From positions 1-10,409 of the forward strand of contig JALLPB010001294.1 in NCBI GenBank assembly GCA_036939975.1: a stretch of DNA of 10,409 nt, given 5' to 3'. The notes under the pieces are model-generated. The model was not told where the DNA came from, did not search any database, and worked only from the letters and a program-made list of their open reading frames with translations. Positions 1 through 7,217 of the stretch are shown piece after piece (the first letter of the stretch is position 1; the number at the start of each line of letters is the position of its first letter). The position numbers and the translations under genes are program-made. This stretch comes from Cyclostephanos tholiformis. Taxonomy: Eukaryota > Bacillariophyta > Thalassiosirophyceae > Thalassiosirales > Thalassiosiraceae.

Positions 1-2
1 TC

Positions 3-312
3 ATGCGGCGGTTCCCCCGCCGCCCCGAGGCGGCCGGAGCGGCGACCGAGGCTCGCGCCTTCCGCGAGACCTTCGGCACCCCTCTCCACAACATGGAGAG
101 GGTGTGGTTCCTCCTCGACCAGGAGGAACTCCATCCGGCCAACGGACGCCCAAAGCATCTGCTTTGGGCGCTGCACTTTTTGAAGGTGTACCTGATGCAG
201 GCCCCAGGTTGTGTGGCCGTCGGCGCGTCCGTCGGGGCCGTCGACCCGAAGACTCACACCAACAGTGGGTCTGGCCAACATCAAGGCAATCGCTCAGCTC
301 GTCGAGGTCATC
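3..312 (+). pseudogene. PIF/Harbinger-type (DDE_Tnp_4) transposase, N-terminal fragment
   Basis: The reading frame starting at position 3 encodes a segment I recognise as the N-terminal part of PIF/Harbinger-like transposases common in diatoms. It contains a FRETFGTPLHNMERVWFLL-type helix, then KHLLWALHFLKVY, then GAVDPKTH followed by a WVW motif and an IKAIAQLVEVI helix. The family cuts and pastes DNA through a DDE nuclease domain that would lie downstream and is not visible here. The frame breaks twice: GAVDPKTH is in one frame, QWVW (from 263) in a second and ANIKAIAQLVEVI (from 274) in a third. It is therefore a decayed copy unless the sequence has errors. The coding similarity stops at a GTGAGT donor-like site at 313. 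The left edge of the window may cut off more of the gene. The family call rests on recognised motifs, not a search. Confidence 0.6.
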
Positions 313-519
313 GTGAGTGTTTTTGATTGTTATGTCAATTTTTTTGGACAGTGGTGTTATCGCCTAAGCGGCCGTTGACGCGGCCGTCTCGTCGTGGCGG
401 CCATCGTCATCGTCAATGTCAGCGTCGTCGTCGTAGAAGATAATGCCATCGTTTTTGTTTTTATCGTCGTCTTCATCTCACCCCCTTCCTTTCCCGACCC
501 CCTCCCTCTTCCACCGCAG
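313..519 (+). other. Possible intron of the Harbinger-like relic
   Basis: GTGAGT at 313-318 follows the last recognisable transposase codon. A long pyrimidine tract (about 479-517) ends in CAG at 517-519, which together look like a plus-strand 5' and 3' splice pair. Removing the 207 bases joins the LVEVI frame in phase 0 to a segment beginning VDFNRRKEGDKGD at 520. That loosely resembles the segment following this helix in the family (an RK-x-GDKG-x-D type stretch). The stretch otherwise shows GTC/GTT-rich low-complexity sequence and no gene. This is inference from splice-like signals and one weak motif. Confidence 0.3.
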
Positions 520-596
520 GTCGATTTCAATAGGCGGAAGGAGGGGGACAAAGGGGACGGGGTGGGGGGGAGAGGAACAATCAACGTGAATAAATC

Positions 597-1021
597 ATGG
601 CGGAGGGGTAGCAGCAGCAGCCTCAGCAACGACAACAACCGCCCCCCGTGTCGTCATCCAAGGACGGCGGTGGCGAAGGCGGGCCAACGAGCAGTAGGAG
701 AAGAGGGAGGCGGGGCGGTGGGGGGGCGGGGGCGGCGGTGGTGGAGCGGGTGGAGGAGGGGAAGCAGGAAAATTAAGAGGAGGAGGTGGCGGCGGTGGGG
801 GAGAGGCGGGAGATCGATCCCGAGGACATGGATGCGGGTCGTCGTCGTCAACGCCCGGCGGGAGGATGACGGCCAACAACCACAACACACATTCGACCGC
901 TCCTCCCACGTCGTCGACGACAATGACGACGACAAACAGCGCCCCCTTGCCTCCGCCCCAGGACTCCGCAGACGGCCCATCCGGACAAATAGTAGTACTA
1001 GTCAATTATAATATCCTATAA
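597..1021 (+). pseudogene. Low-complexity Gln/Gly/Glu-rich protein-like relic
   Basis: I do not recognise a family here. From the ATG at 597 one plus-strand frame reads M-A-E-G, a TAG (609-611), then a Gln/Pro-rich stretch, Gly-rich and Arg-rich stretches and VERVEEGKQEN before a TAA (774-776). It continues as EEEVAAVGERREIDPEDMDA before a TGA (867-869). A second frame then opens at the ATG at 866 with Thr/Ser/Pro-rich sequence ending PPPQDSADGPSGQIVVLVN and a TAA at 1019-1021. The amino-acid composition is more natural in these frames than in the uninterrupted Arg/Trp-rich frame covering 394-1011. This could be a dead host gene, an exon with low-complexity sequence, or simply GC-rich repeat DNA. 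Confidence is low because repeats of this kind give protein-like frames by chance. Confidence 0.25.
705..732 (+). other. G-quadruplex motif
   Basis: The plus strand carries four or more runs of three to seven G separated by loops of one to four bases (G runs at 705-707, 712-715, 720-726 and 728-732). This meets the usual G3+N1-7 rule for a potential intramolecular G-quadruplex. It lies inside a G-rich coding-like relic, so a function is not implied. Confidence 0.5.
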
Positions 1022-1215
1022 ATTTAGCAATCATTATTCTATGCAAGCCTATTATCATCATAATCATTATGTTAGGGCGTAGGAGGGAGGTAAAATGTGA
1101 AATAATTGAATCGTAGGATGAGGAGGGCCGTGAGGGAGACAAGGCCTAAAAACAGGGATGGAGAGGAGTGGTGAGGGAGTTGGGGGGGGGCTGGCCCCCT
1201 TTCCCTCAGGCTCAG

Positions 1216-1620
1216 TGGCCAATTTACTAAGGATCACCTTTTTTCTGTAAGATAATAATAATATGTTGACCTCATATTTAGGAATTGTGTTGATCTGAGT
1301 ATGCCAAATGAACGGGCTTGTCAAGACGATTCTGGCAAAAATAATTTTATTTTCAAGATGTTGAATTTTCATCAAGTTATGTTGGATTGAAATTTTGGCG
1401 GGATCCAGCAGCCTTGACTGGGATGGGGCGGCCAATTTTTAAGGATTAAAACATGGTAATTTACCTAGAGTAGGTTTTCTACGTATGTAGTTTTCTACGT
1501 ATGTAAGCAGGCACATATCTTAATTTTGGTATATAGTAAGTACTAGTTCCTATGTAGAAAGGGATGAATGTTCGGCTGATAGATTGGATCCTTAAATTGA
1601 CCAAATCCTTAAATTGGCCA
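1216..1620. repeat. Four copies of a TGGCCAATTTAAGGAT-like motif, two direct and two inverted
   Basis: Two plus-orientation copies lie at 1216-1234 (TGGCCAATTTACTAAGGAT) and 1429-1446 (with five T and CGG at the start). Two reverse-complement copies lie at 1588-1603 and 1605-1620. The last two differ at one base of 16 and are spaced 17 bp apart. The outer copies therefore form an imperfect inverted repeat about 405 bp across. This could be the skeleton of a small nonautonomous element, but I find no convincing target site duplication. Confidence 0.5.
1474..1505 (+). repeat. Perfect 16-bp tandem duplication
   Basis: The unit GTTTTCTACGTATGTA occurs twice without interruption at 1474-1489 and 1490-1505, with no mismatch. 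The exact identity suggests a recent slippage or duplication event, although the surrounding region is otherwise decayed. Confidence 0.85.
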
Positions 1621-1682
1621 CTACTCTTCAAAGAGATAGAGCTCGCAGAGACCTTTCTAGTGGTGTATGGGTTGCCTAAGTA

Positions 1683-1710
1683 AATTTTTAGTAGATCACT
1701 ACTAAAAATT
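1683..1710. repeat. 12-bp perfect inverted repeat (hairpin)
   Basis: AATTTTTAGTAG (1683-1694) is the exact reverse complement of CTACTAAAAATT (1699-1710), separated by a 4-base loop. It lies about 60-90 bp past the end of the piggyBac-like coding relic on its 3' side. It might be a subterminal palindrome of that element or a fold-back in its 3' untranslated region. Neither is shown by the sequence alone. Confidence 0.6.
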
Positions 1711-1769
1711 AGGTGTAAGCTAGATGGTCCCAAACCCCTAGAATAGCTAGTATTGTTATGCTAGATAGT

Positions 1770-3627
1770 CTATGCCCATTTCAACTCAGTTACAATGTGC
1801 GTAGCATGGCAGAACTTGCAAATCTACTTTCCAGGGGTGCAAGAGCAATAGGTTTTGATGCGTTTGGGTGGCTGACCATATCGTTTGAACATGCACGGGT
1901 AGTTCTGATAGGGGCATTTTGCGGTTTTGATCCACCTTCCATTTGCATACTTCGTCGCTTTAAGTAGAGCCACCTTGAGCTGATGGACCGTACTCACCAC
2001 ATGTGACTCATCCAAGTCCTCCCTAGCAAGCCATTTGTTCTATATTAGCTGCCACGCCAGCTTGTGGCAAAACTGCTGGAGGGTAGGGAGAGGATCGGGC
2101 TTGCAGAAGAACCAATATGCAAGATACGCATTTACCTCACTCACCACAAGTAAAAATGAGAACACGTGAATCTCCCAATGACTCATTCTCCTACCCCCAT
2201 TCCCAAGTCATTGAACCTATTGTGGAATGCCTCTCCAGGAATATATGCTGGCCAGTATTGGCATTTTTTAATCACGGCACAGGCAAACAAGCCAATCTTC
2301 TTCAATTCAACAAGAGCCTTCAACATGCTGAAGCCCGAGTCAAGAACCACGTACCATCCTGTCAAGAAGTAGGTTGACAACATCCTCATAAGCAGTCCCA
2401 TTGTCTTCCCCAACTTGCTCCATCTCTCGCTGACTTGAGGAGGATGGTCCTTACCTTCGACCATCTCCATCAAGAACATGATGCCCGACAATCCACAGAA
2501 TGCTGTATGGTATTCATTACCAAATGGGTGGGGTTTGTGTGGACAAAACACCCACCCGGGGCACGACCATTGACTTAACCAAATCGACATGCTCTCGTCG
2601 AGACATATCGCCTACTCTGCGCTGAAGATGCTGTTCATGTGCATGTTCCATGCAGAGATCATCTCCCAAACCTGCCAAAACTTGTCTTGATATGTCGGGG
2701 ATGGTTTCTCGGTAAACCGCAATGCCAACATGATGGCCAAATACCGCCGCTGTGACAAATAATGATTGAAGGTAAATGAAGGGGTGTCATTTTCCTCATC
2801 CTCCGACTCGTTGCTCGTTTGCGGTATCATTTGCCAGAAGTAGTCTGGCAATTTCATGTAGCATGACATCAAGAGCATCACCCCGATGTACAGCAACAGC
2901 TCTCCAAAGTTACATGCACCGCATTCTCCGTGAGCAGTGTGTTGCTTGTTGCATTGAGGATTGTCTCCTTCAGGAATTTGATGGGGAATAAGTGCATAAA
3001 AATCTTGATGTAGATCTTCTTGTTGGGGGACCACTCATTCGAGAACGTGGGTCTGTTGTACATCAAGCCTTGCACAATTGCTTGGCGACCGATGCTGTCC
3101 CACCCCCACTCCTGCCCTTCAAAAAGTTCCCCACCATTGGCACCGGCCGGCGCATTGAACAACGTGGGGACATTCTTGGGGGTGGGGTCATTGTCATCGT
3201 CGACTTCAAAACCCGTGTCTTGAACTAGGGCAACGTCCTCCGCCCGATTTTGCACCTGGTGGACAACGGTGGCAATTTCTTTGCCCTGCTCATTGATCGG
3301 CAGGTGCTTTGGGGGCAGGCTCATCCTCATCCCACAGCTGTTTGACCGGCCCCTGCTCCTCAACCTTCACCCATTGCTCAGTTGCGTGGAGGAGACCAGG
3401 GATCATGCTGCTCCAAAAAATGGAGACATACCTATTCCCCCCATGCATCATGACATCACAGCTAACGGCGATGAGATCGCCAATTCACCGGCCCAGTTTG
3501 GGGCTCACAGGGCCTGGGCAACATCCTTTGATAGCCAATGGAACTTGACAAGGCAAGAGCAGTGTGCTCCCTTGCCGAGACAGAGCCGTACTGCCGGTGC
3601 AATCATTCCAATTTCACTTTTTTCCAT
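1770..3627 (-). pseudogene. piggyBac-type (DDE_Tnp_1_7) transposase, decayed
   Basis: Read on the minus strand, this is a piggyBac-like cut-and-paste transposase relic. The N-terminal part has GNRYVSIFWSSMIPGLLHA and EQGPVKQLWDEDEP (about 3470-3300). Next come RPTFSNEWSPNK and GELLLYIGVMLLMSCY. The catalytic core has CLDESMSIW (first Asp at 2597-2599), KPHPFGNEYHT and VVLDSGF (second Asp at 2339-2341). SEVNAYLAYWFF follows, and the Cys-rich tail reads YCSCTPGK, stop, ICKFCHATH. It is dead: in-frame TAG codons lie at 2612, 2040 and 1824, an in-frame TGA at 3485, and frameshifts near 3300, 2910 and 2186. At 2186 the frame jumps from GMGVGE directly to HWEIHVFSF. The family has roughly a hundred residues there, including the third catalytic Asp, so I infer a deletion. 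The start is uncertain; the ATG at 3627 opens one plausible N-terminal frame. Flanking TTAA target sites were not resolved. Confidence 0.85.
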
Positions 3628-3640
3628 CGCCCCTAATTTT

Positions 3641-4040
3641 TGCACTTTTAATTTCCACTCACCTGTTTGAACCACCAACTCACTTGATTCTTTGCACTTT
3701 TAAAATGCTGCATGAATCGCTAATTCTGACAGGTCAACTTTTGAAATATTCACCTGTTGAAACTCACTTTTAAAATACATCACCTAGAGAACTATTCACT
3801 TTTAAAATGCTTCACTTGGGGAGATAGGACTTGAAAAAAAAAACTGCAGCAATTCGGACTTTTAAAATAACACAACTAGTTAGGTTCCACTTTCTAAATA
3901 TTCATTAGTCCATTTGCTAGCAAAATATTTTAATGAGTATCTAAAACATCACATGTTCTTCACGCAACGTCTTAATTATCACACCTAAATTGTTTTACTA
4001 AATGCCTCACTTGTCACAAATCAACTTTCATCTCATACAT
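3641..4040. repeat. Degenerate ~31-bp tandem repeat field (ACTTTTAAAAT units)
   Basis: CACTTTTAAAAT-like cores occur at 3643, 3695, 3735, 3765, 3797, 3857 and 3888, with intervals of 52, 40, 30, 32, 60 and 31. That fits a decayed unit near 31 bp with some units lost or doubled. Between cores a second conserved word, TCACCTGTTGAA or TCACCT/TCACTT, recurs (3659, 3750, 3780, 3812). More degenerate units seem to continue to about 4040. The stretch is noncoding and sits exactly between the stop side of the MULE relic (4051) and the start side of the piggyBac relic (3627). It may therefore be a subterminal repeat region of one of these elements. Confidence 0.6.
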
Positions 4041-4050
4041 ACCTAATATT

Positions 4051-5957
4051 TTACACATGGCCCTCATCACCATCTTCGTCTTCACTTGCCACCACGATGG
4101 TCACCAGCGAATCATCCAATTTTCTATTGATTGGATTTTGAAGCACTCTGCTGTTGTGTGATTAAATTTCTCACAGATTTTGCAGAATAGCTTTATGTGA
4201 CGCTTGCATTTCTTGCCAGGGGATGCCAACACCATCTTTTCAGTAAGCATCAGCAACTTGTCACTCTTTTGGGATGACCAGGCTTATTGCTTGCAGACCA
4301 ATCAGGGCAGTATTGTATTTTTTTGTTTTTTAATGCCATTTCCTTCACACTCTTGATAGTCATTCTTGTGAGTATTGCATCTGCCAATGAGCCATTGACC
4401 AGAAGTACGGCATTATACTTGATTGGGTCAGACATGGAATATTCAACGATTTCACAATTACCACCATATGCTGACATGGTTTCCCATCCTTTGCCGATAC
4501 ACCACAGGTGCACATTCCAAAATAAGATCTGTTGAACGGAACCTTTGGCAGCTTTACAATGTACTCCTTTGATCCAGTGGCATTTTTTGATACAGAGATG
4601 TTGTAACATGCCATATCCTCTTCAATACTCAACCTGAACTCATGCACATTCACATCATCAAACACTTCCTTCATTATATCCATCCACCTTGGAGTGAAAG
4701 GAAGATCCCTCAGCCATGCCTTCGCTTTCCACTGGTGATAATGCTCCCCAAGAATTGCTGCGTTGAGTATATTGATTGCCATTTTTCACAGATGAGCTTG
4801 TTGGCACGATTCATAGCCTCAACACCTGAAGATGCAGATATGCCATACATACAAATATCAGGGCTCATAGCACAATGTGCTGCAGCAAATGGCTGCTTTT
4901 CATTGGGGATCATGGTGAGAAAATGCCTGTCTCTTTTGTGGAGCTTCTGTAAGTACTTCACTGTGTTGGTGTTGATTCCCTGCATGTTGGAGCACTAAGA
5001 CAATTTGTTGTATGACTAGAGAGTCGTAAAGGGGTTAATACCCTTCCCCCCTCCCCGTGCCTTAATAATGTTCTCACACCGGTGATGAGAGCAATGAAAG
5101 TTGTGAGCTTGAGGAGTCACATTAGCCACAGTGGCAGTTGATCCCTTGTCTTGGTTGGTCATAAACGTTACTTGGGGATGATCGATAGTCTTTGGATGCA
5201 CTCGACACATGAAATCCCAAAAGATGGTCCAGCTCTTGGTGTCCTTGTTGCCAAATAGTACTGTCATTGTGTATGTCAAAAAGAGAGTATACTCCCCAGT
5301 GGATGTATGCATCCCATCTGCCTGAAAAACCTCTTGCATAAGCTAAAACATGCTCTTGCTAGAGGACATTGCAACAAGTATCCCACTGAGGAATTTGTCT
5401 TCAGCGATGCCTTCTAACCCCAAAGATTCAGAAAGAAACAGTTGATTCTCCCCCTTCCACTTCTTCCAAAAGGCCTTATGCTCATTGATTCCATCAAGCA
5501 GTACCAACCCCTTTGCCCTCCTATTCTTCCTCTGATTGACCTTTGTCATTCACAACTATTGTGTTGATTTTAGCCAGAGATTCCTCCCTTGTACTGTAGA
5601 TTAACTGAACATTATGCCCAAGCGCCCTCATCTTCTCCGTGACACCTTCTGCATAACATACATAATCTACCGCTGTACCAAAAATTTCTACCGTTGTAGC
5701 GTCGTGCCCCCACTGTATAACAGGATTCATTATTGTGCAATTGCTTGCATAGGGCCGGAGAAGAGCTCTCAGTGACTCATATCTATTTCAGGATCTTTTT
5801 CCACCCTAAAGCGAAAGATGGGTACCAACCACTTGTAAAAGAGGGGAGTCTTTTTGGGCACAATAATTCTCACTTCCATAACATGCTTTGTATGCTGCAG
5901 TAGATGCAGCCACTGCCTCTCCTTCCCCACACTCGGTACTCTGTGCTCCCACTCCAA
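4051..5957 (-). pseudogene. Mutator-like (MULE) transposase with SWIM and CCHC zinc motifs, decayed
   Basis: Minus-strand pieces line up as one Mutator-like transposase. The N-terminal part reads EVRIIVPKKTPLFYKWLVPIF, YESLRALLRPYASN and IQWGHDATTVEIFGTA (5870-5680). The nuclease core has FQADGMHTSTGEY (first Asp 5316-5318), TNQDKGS (second Asp 5148-5150), HCSHH (the C-x2-H motif) and SSGVEAMNRANK (Glu 4818-4820). A SWIM zinc finger C-x-C-x9-C-x-H spans 4468-4512. It is followed by the tail motif YCPDWSASNKPGHPKR, a CCHC knuckle C-x2-C-x4-H-x4-C at 4143-4184 and an acidic end SEDEDGDEGHV with TAA at 4051. These elements move by cut-and-paste; SWIM and CCHC modules are DNA- or RNA-binding. The copy is dead: TAG codons at 5343, 5016 and 4995, and frameshifts near 5775, 5530, 4782-4786 (a T5 run), 4360, 4270 and 4110. 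The 5' limit is uncertain, since the frame has no ATG near 5957. Terminal inverted repeats were not found. Confidence 0.85.
4143..4184 (-). other. CCHC zinc knuckle of the MULE relic
   Basis: The minus strand reads CKICEKFNHTTAEC, an exact C-x2-C-x4-H-x4-C zinc knuckle, in a frame shifted relative to the YCPDW segment just upstream. It is noted separately because it lies outside the longest open frames and would be missed by frame-by-frame annotation. Confidence 0.8.
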
Positions 5958-6000
5958 GACACATGGCTATCCCCAAAATATCAAGTCTCCAAGTATTGAG

Positions 6001-6047
6001 TCATGAAGAAGACTGACGCATTGGGCAGCTTAACCTTAAGCATCTCT
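6001..6047. repeat. 47-bp repeat, copy 1 (Gag LKVKLPN segment)
   Basis: This segment matches 6700-6746 at 39 of 47 positions in the same orientation. Six of the eight mismatches are transitions. Both copies encode LKVKLPN-x-SVF-x-MT on the minus strand. Confidence 0.8.
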
Positions 6048-6236
6048 AGCTGCTATGGCCTCATTGTACCCCTTGGTGGCAGTCAAAAGCATCTTGGGTA
6101 AGTGCTTTCTCAGTCTTGAGGGCTTCCTTCTCTTTCTTGAGGGCTTCTTGGTCCTTGTTGGAACTCGACCCTTGAAGCAATATGATTCTGCTTTAGCGCT
6201 CCTAGTGCCGCTGAAGCTGACCTCATCTCCTTGTTA

Positions 6237-6597
6237 ACAGCTTAACCGCTATCTCTGTTTTGGCGGGAGAAAACTCCTACTTTTTGGTAGGTAAGTACGA
6301 GATTACAATGTAGGAATAGTAGTATAAATTCTACATTAAAAACTTGGCGCGCTAAAATCTACCATACAACACAACTCACAAAATGAGAATTTTTAACTGT
6401 GTGGCAAAAAGCTCCTCATACATCATCGATGCAAAGCGCGTCACAAAAAAGGAAAATATCGTGTGAAAGCTGAGGTTCTAGCGTGTTCAACGCGCTATCA
6501 AATTCTGTCAGTGGACAAAAATTTGCTAAGAAACTATGTTTCTACGTAGCTACTATAAAAAGTGGGCGGTCACAACCGCCCTTAGCAGTTAAGCTGT
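6237..6597. mobile_element. MITE (PIF/Harbinger-like), 361 bp, TTA target duplication
   Basis: The left end ACAGCTTAACCGCTA (6237-6251) and the right end TAGCAGTTAAGCTGT (6583-6597) are terminal inverted repeats matching at 14 of 15 bases. Each end is immediately flanked by TTA (6234-6236 and 6598-6600). A 3-bp TTA/TWA duplication is the hallmark of the PIF/Harbinger superfamily. The element has no coding capacity and interrupts a Gag-like reading frame whose two halves are recognisable on either side, which independently supports insertion. Inside are a 7-bp perfect hairpin (6564-6581, GGGCGGT/ACCGCCC) close to the right end and GCGCGCTA-like words. It would depend on a transposase supplied in trans, possibly a relative of the fragment at the left edge of the window. 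Confidence 0.8.
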
Positions 6598-6699
6598 TTA
6601 GTGACTTGCACTGTGTGTCTAGTCTTTTCTGGTTGATTAGATGTAGGATGACAATGACATGCCGGAGATAATCCTCAGGGGATCCCTTTGCGAAGATGG

Positions 6700-6746
6700 T
6701 CATGGAAAAGACTGATGTGTTGGGCAACTTAACCTTAAGAATCTCG
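6700..6746. repeat. 47-bp repeat, copy 2 (Gag LKVKLPN segment)
   Basis: This is the partner of 6001-6047 (39 of 47 identical, same orientation). It lies in the upstream part of the Gag relic, before the MITE in the minus-strand reading direction. Confidence 0.8.
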
Positions 6747-6871
6747 ATCTTATCCTTTGCCTGTAGTAGATCCGTAGGCAGGTCGTACTGGATAGGTGGG
6801 CAATTACCCAAATGCCTTTTCTCACATTCGGAATCCTTCAACCCTTTGGGTGCCTTGGAGGAACTGCTCAT

Positions 6872-7217
6872 CCTTGTGGAAAGATACAGTGTAGTTCCGA
6901 TAAGTAACATCTTGTACGAAGACTTAGGGGGAACTTGTAAAAGTTGATTTGCTAACACTTTGTAGCTTTACCGGCTCAACGCATGGAAAATCGACTCTTG
7001 TGGGACTCCTGTACCAATATCACCCATAGGTCAGACAGAGGACCTACTTGAAGCTAAAAAAATTGGTAGCTTGAAAAATGCACTGATTGTAGGGTACGAA
7101 GCAGGGTTTTGTATACAAAATATCCTGAGCATTTTGGTAGCTTGGGATGGGGGAGTTAATGTAGTATTTCCACTATGGAACGGGGAAGTATGGAAGTAAA
7201 GATAATCAGAAAAGAAA
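6872..7217. other. Leader-like region upstream of the Gag relic, no gene seen
   Basis: On the minus strand this is the 5' side of the Gag frame. It holds a degenerate primer-binding-site-like sequence (listed separately) and a repeated word TGGTAGCTTG (near 7065 and 7136), but no coding sequence. If the Gag relic belonged to an LTR element, the 5' LTR should lie to the right of 7016. I could not find its boundaries or a second LTR copy in the window. Confidence 0.4.
7001..7016 (-). other. Possible degenerate tRNA primer-binding site
   Basis: The minus strand reads TTGGTACAGGAGTCCCA at 7017-7001. This resembles the copia-type initiator-Met primer site TGGTATCAGAGC with one base missing and changes after it. 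It sits about 130 bp upstream of the Gag ATG at 6871, a normal leader distance. No LTR end (..CA) is clear just before it, so the call is weak. Confidence 0.25.

Larger units (their letters stand above)
1022..1769. other. AT-rich noncoding stretch with small repeats, no gene seen
   Basis: I see no recognisable coding sequence here on either strand. The open frames (for example minus 1067-1435) are low-complexity or unlike any family I know. The stretch holds short direct and inverted repeats, listed separately: four copies of a TGGCCAATTT-TAAGGAT motif, a 16-bp tandem duplication and a 12-bp perfect hairpin. The right part may be the 3' flank of the adjacent piggyBac relic, whose coding similarity ends at 1770. 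Confidence 0.5.
5990..6871 (-). pseudogene. Ty1/copia-like retrotransposon Gag relic split by a MITE
   Basis: The minus-strand frame from the ATG at 6871 (MSSSSKAPKGLKDSE) contains ILKVKLPNTSVFSMTIF and EDYLRHVIVILHLINQK. I associate this pattern with the N-terminal part of Gag-like proteins in diatom copia retrotransposons, which coat the RNA intermediate in cytoplasmic particles. The frame is cut at 6598-6600 by a 361-bp MITE and resumes at 6236 with NKEMRSASAALGALKQ. It then has a Lys/Glu-rich coiled-coil-like stretch (NKDQEALKKEKEALKTEKAL) and YNEAIAARD, with frameshifts between these pieces. At 6048-6001 a second LKVKLPNASVFFMT segment appears, so part of the sequence is duplicated or two copies are joined. 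Zinc knuckle, protease and polymerase are absent. The family assignment is by recollection of the motif and moderate. Confidence 0.55.

Noticed and set aside
394..1011. Uninterrupted 205-codon plus-strand frame as a real gene
   Set aside because: It lacks an ATG start, begins with Val/Ile-rich repeat sequence and is Arg/Trp-rich from GGC/CGG repeats. GC-rich low-complexity DNA gives long open frames by chance.
1067..1435. 122-codon minus-strand frame as a gene
   Set aside because: It runs through Pro-rich and AT-rich sequence with no recognisable motif and spans the inverted-repeat motifs. Nothing supports translation.
3641..4040. CRISPR-like array of ~31-bp spaced repeats
   Set aside because: The repeats are short, degenerate and AT-rich, with variable spacing and no conserved full-length unit. 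The context is eukaryotic transposon DNA.
1824..5345. TAG reassigned to a sense codon, making the transposases intact
   Set aside because: The same relics also carry several frameshifts, a TGA and a deletion, so decay is the simpler explanation. The kinase gene ends with TGA and gives no support for a variant code.
6150..6175. tRNA B-box-like GGGTCGAGTTCC on the minus strand
   Set aside because: It deviates from the GGTTCGANNCC consensus and no cloverleaf or A-box could be arranged around it. It lies in the Gag coiled-coil relic.
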